Positions 23,870-31,906 of a DNA stretch of 40,401 bases are shown piece after piece (position 1 is the first letter of the stretch; each line of letters opens with the position of its first letter). A model generated the notes under the pieces. It was not told where the DNA came from. It saw nothing but the letters and a program-made list of their open reading frames with translations, and searched no databases. Both the position numbers and the translations under genes were made by a program. This stretch comes from a virus, in IMG/VR virus record IMGVR_UViG_3300037264_000908, positions 1-40,401 of that record; one strand, written 5' to 3'.

Positions 23870-24940
23870 TTACATTTCCTTATGTGACAAAGCCGCAAAA
23901 CGGTCTAGTACTAAAAACTTACTTCGTAACCAAAAATCAAAATTTGGTATGCTTGACCACAATTTATCTTCGTTGAATAATCGTAAAATGTCCATTTTTT
24001 TCAATGTGTTAATTGGTTGTCTCAATTTTTCAAAGATTTTGGTTTTTGTTGTAGCAGAAATGTCTGAATCTGACAATTGCATCAATGCATGATTTCGTTT
24101 TATGATATCACCACTTTCATATACACGTTTGTACACAACATCATTTTCGTCCAAGTGGTCTTTTGCATAATTCAATACATCATCTATTGTAACAGATACG
24201 TTTTCGAACAACAATGGAAATTTCTTCAATAGCGTTTTTTCACCCACCCCACGCACACCTTTGATATTGTCCGATTTGTCACCCTTACTATTAATTGCTC
24301 GATACAAACACATGTTTTCGGCCGGGACACCATAATCTTCTTTTACTGCTTCTTTTGTATATATCTTTTTCTTCATTGGATTCCACACCTCAACATTATC
24401 AGAAACCAATTGTAGAAAATCTTTGTCAGTTGACATAATAAATGTTTTGTTTGTACCGTCCAACATGCCCGTAATGTATGCAATCACATCATCCGCTTCA
24501 ACGTTATCAACCGCAAACATGGTTACGGGCAAACAACTAAGATATTGCACCAATCTTAACATTTGTTTGTGCATGGATTCTTTTTCATGTTCGAGGTTTT
24601 GAAAAATATCCAATCGGCTAAACTTCAATGATGGTGACCTGCGTTCCTTGTATTCTGGGTATAGTTTCTTTCTACGCAACGAACCACCTTTACCATCAAA
24701 TACAACAATCACTCGGGTAGGTTTCATTACTTCAATTGCATACCCAAGTGATTTTAAGAAGCCACCAAGTCCACCAACATGAAATCCATCTTCATTGACA
24801 ACAGGAATAACTATAAAACAACTGATAAACCGATTGAGACCGTCCACTATGAGTACACGAGAATTTATGGAATCTTTGCTTGGAACTTCATTTAGATTCT
24901 CTTTTAACTGAGAAAAAAGTTCCATATATTTCTTTTTCAT
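23870..24940 (-). CDS. rnh: 5'-3' exonuclease / RNase H-like (FEN family)
   Basis: With the start at 24940 this has 356 residues. It belongs to the FEN/T4 RNase H family, which removes RNA primers and 5' flaps on the lagging strand. Visible motifs: VLIVDGLNRFI, RVIVVFDGKGGSLRRKKLYPEYKERR, VEADDVIAYI, FIMSTDKDFLQLV, and the H3TH DNA-binding region KGDKSDNIKGVRGVGEKTLLKKF. These give the cluster of Asp residues that bind two metals. ATG at 24940 has AGAGG about 9 bases upstream and overlaps the recA end; ATG at 24964 has no SD. It sits between recA and gp41. Confidence 0.93.
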   Translation of the reverse strand: MKKKYMELFSQLKENLNEVPSKDSINSRVLIVDGLNRFISCFIVIPVVNEDGFHVGGLGGFLKSLGYAIEVMKPTRVIVVFDGKGGSLRRKKLYPEYKERRSPSLKFSRLDIFQNLEHEKESMHKQMLRLVQYLSCLPVTMFAVDNVEADDVIAYITGMLDGTNKTFIMSTDKDFLQLVSDNVEVWNPMKKKIYTKEAVKEDYGVPAENMCLYRAINSKGDKSDNIKGVRGVGEKTLLKKFPLLFENVSVTIDDVLNYAKDHLDENDVVYKRVYESGDIIKRNHALMQLSDSDISATTKTKIFEKLRQPINTLKKMDILRLFNEDKLWSSIPNFDFWLRSKFLVLDRFAALSHKEM

Positions 24941-24944
24941 GGGT

Positions 24945-26105
24945 TTAATCCTCTTCTGTTTCATTTGAAATAGAAATATCCTCTACTTCAAACGATTCTT
25001 CTCCGTTATATTTCATAATATATTCGTCACAAATCAATTTGTATATTTTCTCTCTTGTTTCTGCATCCGTTTTCATTGTTTCTTCAAACTTCTTTGTCAG
25101 AATATTCAATTTCAACGAAGGAATTGTAACGGTTGGCGCTTTTCCACTAGAAACTTCTGCAAGACCTTTTGCTTTCAATCCATTAATCCACCCTGCATAT
25201 TTATCAACACCGCGATTGAAATACATCTCCACCGTACAATGTCGCAACGGTGGGCCTACACGATTTTTCTTAATATATGCTTTTGATTTCACACCAATCG
25301 CTTCTTTTGCACCGGTTTTTCCAACTTCCAACTTACCTAAATTCGACAATTTTATTCGTACTGATGAATGGAATCCAACAGCACGACCCCCTGGTGTGGT
25401 ATCCGGGTCACCAAACATTACTCCAAGTTTTGTACGAATTTGGTTCGTAACAACAAATGCAATTCTTTGTTTTGCAATAAGGTTTGTTACCTTTCTCATT
25501 GCTTTTGATAGAATTAACGCTTTTGCCGTTGCAAATCCTTCTTTATCAAAATCTTGTTCCATTTCAATTTTTGTTGATGCGCCTGCAATAGAATCTATTG
25601 CAATGAACACCAAACGGTCTCTGTTCTTCTCACGAACATTTGTGATAATGGTTGTTGCCGCTTCAAAGGCCTCTTCAACCGTATCTAATTGCAAATACAA
25701 TAAATTTGATAAGTCTACACCAATCGCTTTAAGAAATTCCGGTTGGGCAGACGATTCGGTGTCAATTAATACAGCAACACCACCACGTCTTTGTGTTTCT
25801 GCAATCATCTGTGAAAGTAACAATGACTTTCCAGAACTCTCTGCACCAAATATCTCTGTAATCTTCCCTACAGGAATACCACCATTTGGTCTATTGGAAA
25901 TTCGCAAGTCAAGAATATCATCACCTGTTGAAATCCAATCAACTACATTAGTGGATGCTGCCACTTCCTCCGAACCATCTAAGAAATGGGCAGCTTTAAA
26001 TTCTTTGAATTGTTTATTGAGATTTTCGGCGAGTGTTTTGGCTAACGCATCGCGTGTTGTTGTCGGTTTCGATACGCCCTTTCCACGCAATTTACTTTTC
26101 TTCAT
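24945..26105 (-). CDS. uvsX: RecA/UvsX-type recombinase
   Basis: This 386-residue strand-exchange ATPase has Walker A GAESSGKS (87-94), VAVLIDTESS, Walker B-like LVFIAIDSIAG, a loop 2-like region around GGRAVGFHSSVRIKL, and an acidic C-terminus ending NETEED. The FVVTNQIRTKLGVMFGDPDTTPGG segment places it with RecA-like phage recombinases. T4 UvsX is 391 residues. It lies between gp32 and the 5' nuclease. GGAGG is 4 bases before the ATG, an unusually strong site, and a terminator-like hairpin lies just upstream, so expression relative to gp32 may be attenuated. No intein interrupts it. Confidence 0.93.
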   Translation of the reverse strand: MKKSKLRGKGVSKPTTTRDALAKTLAENLNKQFKEFKAAHFLDGSEEVAASTNVVDWISTGDDILDLRISNRPNGGIPVGKITEIFGAESSGKSLLLSQMIAETQRRGGVAVLIDTESSAQPEFLKAIGVDLSNLLYLQLDTVEEAFEAATTIITNVREKNRDRLVFIAIDSIAGASTKIEMEQDFDKEGFATAKALILSKAMRKVTNLIAKQRIAFVVTNQIRTKLGVMFGDPDTTPGGRAVGFHSSVRIKLSNLGKLEVGKTGAKEAIGVKSKAYIKKNRVGPPLRHCTVEMYFNRGVDKYAGWINGLKAKGLAEVSSGKAPTVTIPSLKLNILTKKFEETMKTDAETREKIYKLICDEYIMKYNGEESFEVEDISISNETEED

Positions 26106-26130
26106 AAGTCCTCCAAAATGTAAAATGAAA

Positions 26131-26159
26131 GTGGGAATATAGTTTCACCATACTCCCAC
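26131..26159 (-). terminator. Hairpin between gp32 and recA, probable attenuator
   Basis: In minus-strand RNA, GUGGGAGUAU (26159-26150) pairs with AUAUUCCCAC (26140-26131) over 10 positions, one of them G-U, with a 9-base loop. The downstream sequence is U-rich but interrupted (UUUCAUUUUACAUUUU). This fits a weak intrinsic terminator that would let gp32 be made in excess over recA. Its strength is unknown. Confidence 0.6.
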
Positions 26160-26190
26160 AATCATCAATGAATGTAACTGAAAGTGTTGT

Positions 26191-27036
26191 TTACTTTTTT
26201 GAACCGTCTGCTTCTGCAAACAATTCATCGAACGCCGCACCAACATCTTCTACACCCTCAACAACCTTCTTTGGAGTCTTTTTTGTTGACCTTGCAGGAA
26301 CCCCATCATCATTACCTTCGTCTGTAGACGTATTTGGTGTTGGTACATCATCACCAGCGTCTTCTTCGGACGGTTCTGGATTCAACCATTTGAGTAAAAT
26401 GGCCTTTAATTCGTCATATGATGGTTTGGTATAAATATCGTTTATATCCTTCTGGTTTTCCAAAAGTTTCTTCATCAACTCTGCATTTTCTGTTAATGGA
26501 GTGATTTTTGGTTTTACCAAAATTTTTGTATCTGGATACGATTTACCAGTATCTTCGGCTGGGATAAATTCTATTGTTAAATCTCTCCCTTCTATTGGGT
26601 CATAAATCGTTCCATAGTCTGTATCATCAATAATGGTTAGTAATTCTTGATAAACCGTTTTACCAAATCCCCAAAACTTAGCACCATCGTTTTCTTCGCC
26701 TCGAATTACCACTGGAGCAAACACACGCATTTTTGGTTCAAGTTTTTTGGAAAGGAGCCAATCCTCTTTGCTTCCTGTTCGTTTCAACTGTTCCGCATAC
26801 TCAATGCATGGGTCTGGTTCACCAAAGGTTGATGGTGACAAAATCGGTTTCTTCCCCAAATCATAATGGAAAAACAATTCAATGAATGGGTAATTCGGTT
26901 GGAATTTGTAGGGAAGAATGCGAATTTGTGTTTTGCCAGGTTTCGGCTTGTATAAATTGGTTTGTTTTGCTGTGGAATTTTTGATTTGTTGCAATCGTTG
27001 ACGGACTTTTTCCAAGTCCACTTTGATATGTATCAT
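26191..27036 (-). CDS. 32: Single-stranded DNA-binding protein gp32
   Basis: This 281-residue protein (T4 gp32 has 301) has a basic N-terminus (KVDLEKVRQRLQQIKN) for cooperative self-binding. A core follows with KTQIRILPYK, PFIELFFHYDLGK, WGFGKTVYQELL and GRDLTIEFI. The C-terminus is acidic (EPSEEDAGDDVPTP... VGAAFDELFAEADGSKK), as in the T4 protein, which recruits partners. The zinc-ligand region of T4 gp32 is reduced to SPSTFGEPDPC, with a single Cys, so this form probably does not bind zinc. GGAG is 7 bases before the ATG. It is the first gene of the second replication block, with a long leader of about 210 bases from its own promoter. Confidence 0.9.
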   Translation of the reverse strand: MIHIKVDLEKVRQRLQQIKNSTAKQTNLYKPKPGKTQIRILPYKFQPNYPFIELFFHYDLGKKPILSPSTFGEPDPCIEYAEQLKRTGSKEDWLLSKKLEPKMRVFAPVVIRGEENDGAKFWGFGKTVYQELLTIIDDTDYGTIYDPIEGRDLTIEFIPAEDTGKSYPDTKILVKPKITPLTENAELMKKLLENQKDINDIYTKPSYDELKAILLKWLNPEPSEEDAGDDVPTPNTSTDEGNDDGVPARSTKKTPKKVVEGVEDVGAAFDELFAEADGSKK

Positions 27037-27245
27037 AGTAAATCTCCATATTTGTTAATTAGTAATGTTTAATTAGTAGTTGTCAGTCATAAACCTAATA
27101 TAACCACGTCCGATTTATTTAATGACGAACTGTACTAATAAGTATCTGCCAGTTTTCCAAAAATCTGTCAATGAATAAACAATTTTTTGTCTGTCAAATG
27201 TTGTAGGCTGGTAAAAGTAGCGGCGACCAGAAGTGTATAATAAGT
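27037..27245 (-). promoter_or_regulatory. gp32 leader, possible autoregulatory RNA
   Basis: This leader is non-coding. From its 5' end the minus-strand RNA has a small stem CUGGU/ACCAG enclosing a GC-rich loop, then two TTGACAGA copies. An AU-rich unstructured tract follows, with a direct repeat of the coding-strand 10-mer TACTAATTAA (27078-27069 and 27064-27055), just before the SD. In T4, gp32 represses its own mRNA by binding a folded 5' element and an AU-rich single-stranded tract over the start, so a similar role is inferred. Confidence 0.45.
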
Positions 27246-27251
27246 GGATAC

Positions 27252-27280
27252 AATATAACTAAAAATTTCGAGAAAGTCAA
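27252..27280 (-). promoter_or_regulatory. Sigma70-like promoter of gp32 and downstream block
   Basis: The coding strand shows -35 TTGACT (27280-27275), a 17-base spacer and -10 TATATT (27257-27252). It matches 25 of 31 positions of the element repeated at 12087-12117 and 31224-31254. It starts just after the stop of the preceding gene. Confidence 0.75.
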
Positions 27281-27293
27281 GATAAAAATGTGA

Positions 27294-27698
27294 TTACTCT
27301 CTGACTATTTTTATAACCTCTGCAATTTCTGTATTAATTTGTTTTAATCCATTTTCATTCGCAAGTAACAAACAATTTTTGTAATTTTCCCATGGCATGG
27401 GAAACGATTTATTCACAACACCATCGTTTAATAATGCGATTACGTAATTCAACGCATTGATTGTATACAGTGTATTGGTTTCCTTTTTTCGATGCAATGA
27501 AATGGTGTTTTCTAACATGGTTTGTGGTTGGCCATCGGCTACATCAATGTTGTATGTAACCATAAGTTCTTTTTGATTGTCAACGTTTTTCAATACAAAA
27601 ATTTTGTCAAATACTACTGCATACGTTTGCAAAATCAAATCCACCGTTTCTTGCACATCATTTTTTTTACAAAAAGAACACAATAATTGTGTTTTCAT
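27294..27698 (-). CDS. Conserved hypothetical T4-like phage protein
   Basis: This 134-residue protein opens MKTQLLCSFCKKND and has a block FVLKNVDNQKELMVTYNIDVAD. It continues with ENTISLHRKKETNTLYTINALNYVI, a strongly conserved segment in a small protein family of T4-like phages, in particular marine ones. Function is unknown. It lies between the large putative virion protein upstream and the gp32 promoter, and is the last gene of that block. Confidence 0.8.
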   Translation of the reverse strand: MKTQLLCSFCKKNDVQETVDLILQTYAVVFDKIFVLKNVDNQKELMVTYNIDVADGQPQTMLENTISLHRKKETNTLYTINALNYVIALLNDGVVNKSFPMPWENYKNCLLLANENGLKQINTEIAEVIKIVRE

Positions 27699-27717
27699 TC
27701 ATATTCTCCGTAACCCA

Positions 27718-29778
27718 CTATTCAACTTCTTTTGGATGAAATCGCGTAGCGTATGCGGTTTCTGGTTTTCCACTTTCTGGATTAAATTTACCAATATCCA
27801 ATATAAATTGAAGTTCTGATATAGAATGTATACCGTCTGTGATACTAAGGGACATTTCTCGTTTACTTTCTTTATATCGTTCGTTTGAAAATAACTGTAT
27901 ATCTATATCTTTATTGTAAATTTGTTCTATTAATTTTCCGCACACATTGTGTACAATCAATTGTTTTTTAAATACGTCTTTATTATGAATGGTGTTTTTA
28001 TATCGCCCAATGAGTGTATTGATTGTATTATTCGTATTTGGGTCTTTTAAAATTGAGTCAATATCAACACCAACCTCTTCTCCAATAGATTTTACAACCC
28101 CAAACGCAACATCAGGACTTTTTTCATCCCAAATTGATTTTGTTGTATCTAACAATCGTGATAGTTGTCTTCGAGTATCTTTAGATTTAAAGATACTTAA
28201 ATTTACTTTATTGTTTGTGGCAGATGCACCACCTTCACCTTTTTTAACCGACCTATAATCAAACGACACAAATATAGACTGTACTGCACTTACTATTTCC
28301 TCTGCGGTAGAACCGGCTGTTAATTTCAACGGTGACATTGAAATAATATCAGCGAGTGGAAAATTAGATTGTGCCGGTAAATATGCTATTTGGTCAGAAT
28401 TTAGTCTTCTAGTATATGTAAATATTTCCGCAATATCTGCCGCTCCTTTTGTAAATTCTTGTGAATTTGCAATTTTGGTTAAAATCTTTAATGAATCGGT
28501 TTCAAAGTTGTTGGACGCTTTTAATGCCGATATTCCAAGCATAATTTCTTGTATATCGTTTGATGGATTCTTGCCAAAAATGGTTTTTGTAGTATTTAAT
28601 AGTTTATCTAAAGTAGCGTCTACTATTTTTTTCCTATTCTCTGGTGTAGTTGGTTCTAATCCAGGAACTGGTTGAATGAATAATACATTTTCATTCAACG
28701 TTTCACTTAAACGATTTAATAATTCATTGTGTTTCCTAACCGCCCTCATAGTGAATTGGGCATCTCGTTGAGGATTCTCAGACCCACGTTTTTTATAAAT
28801 TTCAATCAACGACGTTTCTACTAACGTTTGAAATTGTGGTTCTGTCAATTTGTATACAGTATGTTCTCCCATTGATAATGAGGTTTCGGTTTTTTTAACA
28901 CCAATGGGGCCTACCTCGTTTTTTTCAGAAAACATTTTTCCTGCAGAAAACATTTTACTTTTAACCACCGACGCTTTACCACCAGTAGTGGTGGTTTCCG
29001 CAGACTTCATACCAAATTTTGTTAGTAACCCCCTCAATTCTTTTCCAATACTTTCTACTTTATGTCTAAATCCCTGATTAAAATTATTTGGCACCTTAGT
29101 TGCAATATATATTTTAGCATCTTCTGGATTTCCACCAACCCTAATATATTGGTTAACTATATTTGCATATTTTTTGAGTGGTTCAAATTCACCCTTTCGA
29201 ACACCATCTAACACCGATAATACAACCTTTTTATCAGACGCAGATTTAAATGGCACCGATTTTAATGACACGGCGATTTCTTTTACCTTCTTGTTTGCTC
29301 TTTCTACATCCTTTAATATAGTAGATGTTTTTGTGAAAATGTTTTGAGTTGGTTTTTGTGGTTTTTCTTTCCCAAGCGTCTTTTTCAATGCATCTTCTTT
29401 GGATTTCGCACCACTAGATTTCTTTTGTTGATGCATAGCCGTTCGAGTCTTACTTTCTTTCCCAGACAGTTTTATTAACTTACCTTTATCACTTTTATAG
29501 GTAACATTCCCACCTTTATCTGCATAGTATCCATATCCAACGTGTTTCAACCCAAGTTTTTTAGCTTGTACAGATACTTCCGAATTTTCGGTTTCCATTA
29601 ACTTAGACCACGAAACATACGCATTTTGTGTGTACTCATTGATAAATTCTTGTGATAAACCATTTGAGGCCAATACTTCTTTGAGTAATAAAATGTGTTT
29701 TTCATCAGAAAGGTCGATGATGCCAGTTTCTGTAAGGTAGGATATTTCTTGTATAACATCGTCTATGTTAAACTTCAT
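27718..29778 (-). CDS. Large putative virion or assembly protein
   Basis: This 686-residue protein contains AKKLGLKHVGYGYYADKGGNVTYKSDKGKLIKL (about 72-104), a motif that recurs near the N-terminus of phage structural proteins. A basic linker follows, then long helical regions with no enzymatic motif. The C-terminal part (DIDIQLFSNERYKESKREMSLSITDGIHSISELQFIL) is conserved-looking and mixed alpha/beta. It is preceded by TATTTATA (29810-29817), a candidate late promoter, which agrees with a virion role. No family name can be given with confidence. Confidence 0.7.
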   Translation of the reverse strand: MKFNIDDVIQEISYLTETGIIDLSDEKHILLLKEVLASNGLSQEFINEYTQNAYVSWSKLMETENSEVSVQAKKLGLKHVGYGYYADKGGNVTYKSDKGKLIKLSGKESKTRTAMHQQKKSSGAKSKEDALKKTLGKEKPQKPTQNIFTKTSTILKDVERANKKVKEIAVSLKSVPFKSASDKKVVLSVLDGVRKGEFEPLKKYANIVNQYIRVGGNPEDAKIYIATKVPNNFNQGFRHKVESIGKELRGLLTKFGMKSAETTTTGGKASVVKSKMFSAGKMFSEKNEVGPIGVKKTETSLSMGEHTVYKLTEPQFQTLVETSLIEIYKKRGSENPQRDAQFTMRAVRKHNELLNRLSETLNENVLFIQPVPGLEPTTPENRKKIVDATLDKLLNTTKTIFGKNPSNDIQEIMLGISALKASNNFETDSLKILTKIANSQEFTKGAADIAEIFTYTRRLNSDQIAYLPAQSNFPLADIISMSPLKLTAGSTAEEIVSAVQSIFVSFDYRSVKKGEGGASATNNKVNLSIFKSKDTRRQLSRLLDTTKSIWDEKSPDVAFGVVKSIGEEVGVDIDSILKDPNTNNTINTLIGRYKNTIHNKDVFKKQLIVHNVCGKLIEQIYNKDIDIQLFSNERYKESKREMSLSITDGIHSISELQFILDIGKFNPESGKPETAYATRFHPKEVE

Positions 29779-29798
29779 ACATACATCTCCAAAGTCGT

Positions 29799-29828
29799 AT
29801 TTCGTTATTTATAAATATCTATCGAAAT
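29799..29828 (-). promoter_or_regulatory. Candidate late promoter motif inside an inverted repeat
   Basis: TATTTATA on the coding strand (29817-29810) lies in the loop of ATTTCG (29799-29804) / CGAAAT (29823-29828). The gene starts 21 bases further on, so this stem does not cover the ribosome site. There is no U-tract after it, so it is not an obvious terminator. Confidence 0.45.
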
Positions 29829-31195
29829 CAAAACTTATTCGTAATGTTGACCAATGAGTGATAGTTTTTCCCCCCAAAAACCTTAGTCGGGAACTTTCCA
29901 CCACTTTCCAACGAATTTTTAATGGTGTTCACCAATTCAATTCCATCTTCTGTGCAGAAATCAATCAAAAGTGAGTCGTATGTGTATAAAACCGGTTTTG
30001 ATTTCATGTTCGTGAACAATAGTAGTGTTTGATTTAAATTTAACATATTTGTCTCTGTCTCGTGCAATTGAATGAAATAATTGAACAATTTTTGTGGATT
30101 CATGTCATGATATACATCTTTTCGAATTACTTTATTTCCAATCATCGAGTTGATTTTACCTTCTGACATAAACTTATTCCATAATGCGTGAATTAGGCCA
30201 TCAACTTGTTTGAAAAATGGTATTGTCATGTATTCTGGTCTGATTCCACCATACAGTAAAGAAAACGAAATCCGTTTGGATTCTTCATATTGTTCTTGTG
30301 TGAGTTTTTCATTGGTGCTGAAATAATATTGACCAAAATGTTCGTGTACATTACCAACCAAATTTTTATAATCAATCAAATCTGCAATGAGTCTCAAATG
30401 GTATGCATCATAATCAAATTGAACCAAAAAACCATCTGTTCCAAACCGACTTGTAAATATTTCTCTTGTCGAATCACCTTTATTCATGGCTGCAAAGTTG
30501 ATACCACCATATCTGTTTGAAGGCCTACCTGTAGTCGTATAGAGATTGTATTCGGAATACACCAAATTTTCTGGTGAAATGTGAATTAATTGTTCCTCCC
30601 CGAACCGTTCTTTAAACAATGATGTGTCTACAAACAATCCGCATCGTTCTATTATTGATAATACGTTGGTACTGATATCATTTAGAAACACAAACGATTC
30701 CAACGTTGAATTTTTTTCATACGTTGCAATGGTCTGTTTCATTTTTGATGATAAAACATCCATTTGTTCAACATGTTTCAATAGTGGAATGATTCGATTG
30801 ATATTATGAACGTTACGATTTTTTTGCTTTACAAATGCGTGTGCTCTGGTATCCAACACTGAATAATCATCCAGGTCATATCCATTTACATATTTTAGAA
30901 AATTGATATCAATAACGTTGTCTAACGGAATGGAGTGTAGCAACGACTTCTTATTGATTGTGTATCGTTTTCCAGTTCCACCATTTGAAACAAACTTTAT
31001 ATCAACTGGGAGTGTTTCGGAGTGATTGACGGGCACAATAATAACATCATCGTTATCTAAAAACCTCACATACAACGCACTTAATGTATTGTTCAGTGGA
31101 TGTTTTTGACAGTCGGTAAGAATTGGTAATACTATCGTATCGGTTGTTTCGAATCGTGTATTAAACCATTCGATTTGAGAGGTATGCAAAATCAT
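29828..31195 (-). CDS. Divergent family-A DNA polymerase-like protein
   Basis: This 455-residue protein's C-terminal 240 residues show the order of family-A polymerase motifs. TGRPSNR...INFAAMNKGDSTREIF (222-247) is equivalent to the TGRLSSxxPNLQN region. Motif A FDYDAYHLRLIADL (260-273), motif B KRISFSLLYGG (307-317) and motif C LYTYDSLLIDF (403-413) follow. The catalytic Asp residues of motifs A and C are kept, as is the motif B Lys. The motif A Glu is His, the motif B Arg is not seen, and the motif C HDE is YDS. No 3'-5' exonuclease motif is evident in the N-terminal 200 residues. It has its own sigma70-like promoter. Activity is uncertain. Confidence 0.8.
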   Translation of the reverse strand: MILHTSQIEWFNTRFETTDTIVLPILTDCQKHPLNNTLSALYVRFLDNDDVIIVPVNHSETLPVDIKFVSNGGTGKRYTINKKSLLHSIPLDNVIDINFLKYVNGYDLDDYSVLDTRAHAFVKQKNRNVHNINRIIPLLKHVEQMDVLSSKMKQTIATYEKNSTLESFVFLNDISTNVLSIIERCGLFVDTSLFKERFGEEQLIHISPENLVYSEYNLYTTTGRPSNRYGGINFAAMNKGDSTREIFTSRFGTDGFLVQFDYDAYHLRLIADLIDYKNLVGNVHEHFGQYYFSTNEKLTQEQYEESKRISFSLLYGGIRPEYMTIPFFKQVDGLIHALWNKFMSEGKINSMIGNKVIRKDVYHDMNPQKLFNYFIQLHETETNMLNLNQTLLLFTNMKSKPVLYTYDSLLIDFCTEDGIELVNTIKNSLESGGKFPTKVFGGKNYHSLVNITNKF

Positions 31196-31223
31196 AATAT
31201 AACCTTTTGAAATTCGTAGTTAC

Positions 31224-31252
31224 AATATAACAAATTATTTTGACAAAATCAA
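31224..31252 (-). promoter_or_regulatory. Sigma70-like promoter of the family-A polymerase gene
   Basis: The coding strand shows -35 TTGATT (31252-31247), a 17-base spacer and -10 TATATT (31229-31224). It is part of a 31-base element identical to 12087-12117. The transcript should start near 31217, giving a leader of about 20 bases with AAGG 8 bases before the ATG at 31195. Confidence 0.8.
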
Positions 31253-31260
31253 GACAAAAA

Positions 31261-31896
31261 TTATAATTGTAGGACTGGTTGTGGAAATCGGTTTGGGTCT
31301 CCAAATGGAACTCGTGGTGGTTTTTCTACTTCTCGTAAATCAAATGGTATTTCTTCGTTTTCATAATATTGTGTCAAATGATTCAAACGAAATCTTATCC
31401 CAGACATGTTTTTTTCCGCACTTAATACCGTACGTTTATTTGTATCTTCAACACCACTTTCTTTTATTTTTCCATTTTCAATCACATCATAGCGCGGGCC
31501 TGTTATTTTCCAACGCAATTTAACTGTCTTGTAAAGTGGATAATTAACCGTATCGTCGCTTTGTATATATTGTGAGTATTGTTTTTCATCCACTTCTATA
31601 ATCGGAGCGTTCTCATTGTTTTTTCTTTTCACAAAATATCTATAAAACCACCCGTTTGAATAGTCTGACGATTTTGGTTTAACTTCAACTGGGGTTGGAG
31701 AGTTACCTATCTTGCCTTGTTTTACTAAATTATACTCTTTCACATTTTCTGATATTGGTTGCAGTAATTCTGATTGTTCACTGTCATAAGAACGGCCTGT
31801 GTACAACACCCCATCGAATAGATTATAAAATCCAACATATGGTTTTCCATCCAATAAAAATTCACTACCATCTGTTATTTGATTGATTTTGTTCAT
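31261..31896 (-). CDS. Putative virion structural protein
   Basis: This 211-residue protein has DGKPYVGFYNLFDGVLYTGRSYD near the N-terminus. A PKSSDYSNGWFYRYFVKRKNNENAPIIEVDEKQY block follows, a recurrent arrangement in structural proteins of marine T4-like phages (a YxGxYNxxxG...YTG opener, then SSDYxxGxFxRYFVKR). The C-terminus is Pro-rich. It sits between the 797-residue virion protein and the polymerase-A promoter. The exact virion location is unknown; a baseplate or tail part is likely from the neighbours. Confidence 0.75.
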   Translation of the reverse strand: MNKINQITDGSEFLLDGKPYVGFYNLFDGVLYTGRSYDSEQSELLQPISENVKEYNLVKQGKIGNSPTPVEVKPKSSDYSNGWFYRYFVKRKNNENAPIIEVDEKQYSQYIQSDDTVNYPLYKTVKLRWKITGPRYDVIENGKIKESGVEDTNKRTVLSAEKNMSGIRFRLNHLTQYYENEEIPFDLREVEKPPRVPFGDPNRFPQPVLQL

Positions 31897-31906
31897 CGTT
31901 TGTCTA

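Noticed and set aside
25039-26142. 367-codon plus-strand open frame opposite recA
   Set aside because: It is the antisense shadow of an undoubted RecA gene, lacks an SD and any recognisable domain, and all other genes are on the minus strand.
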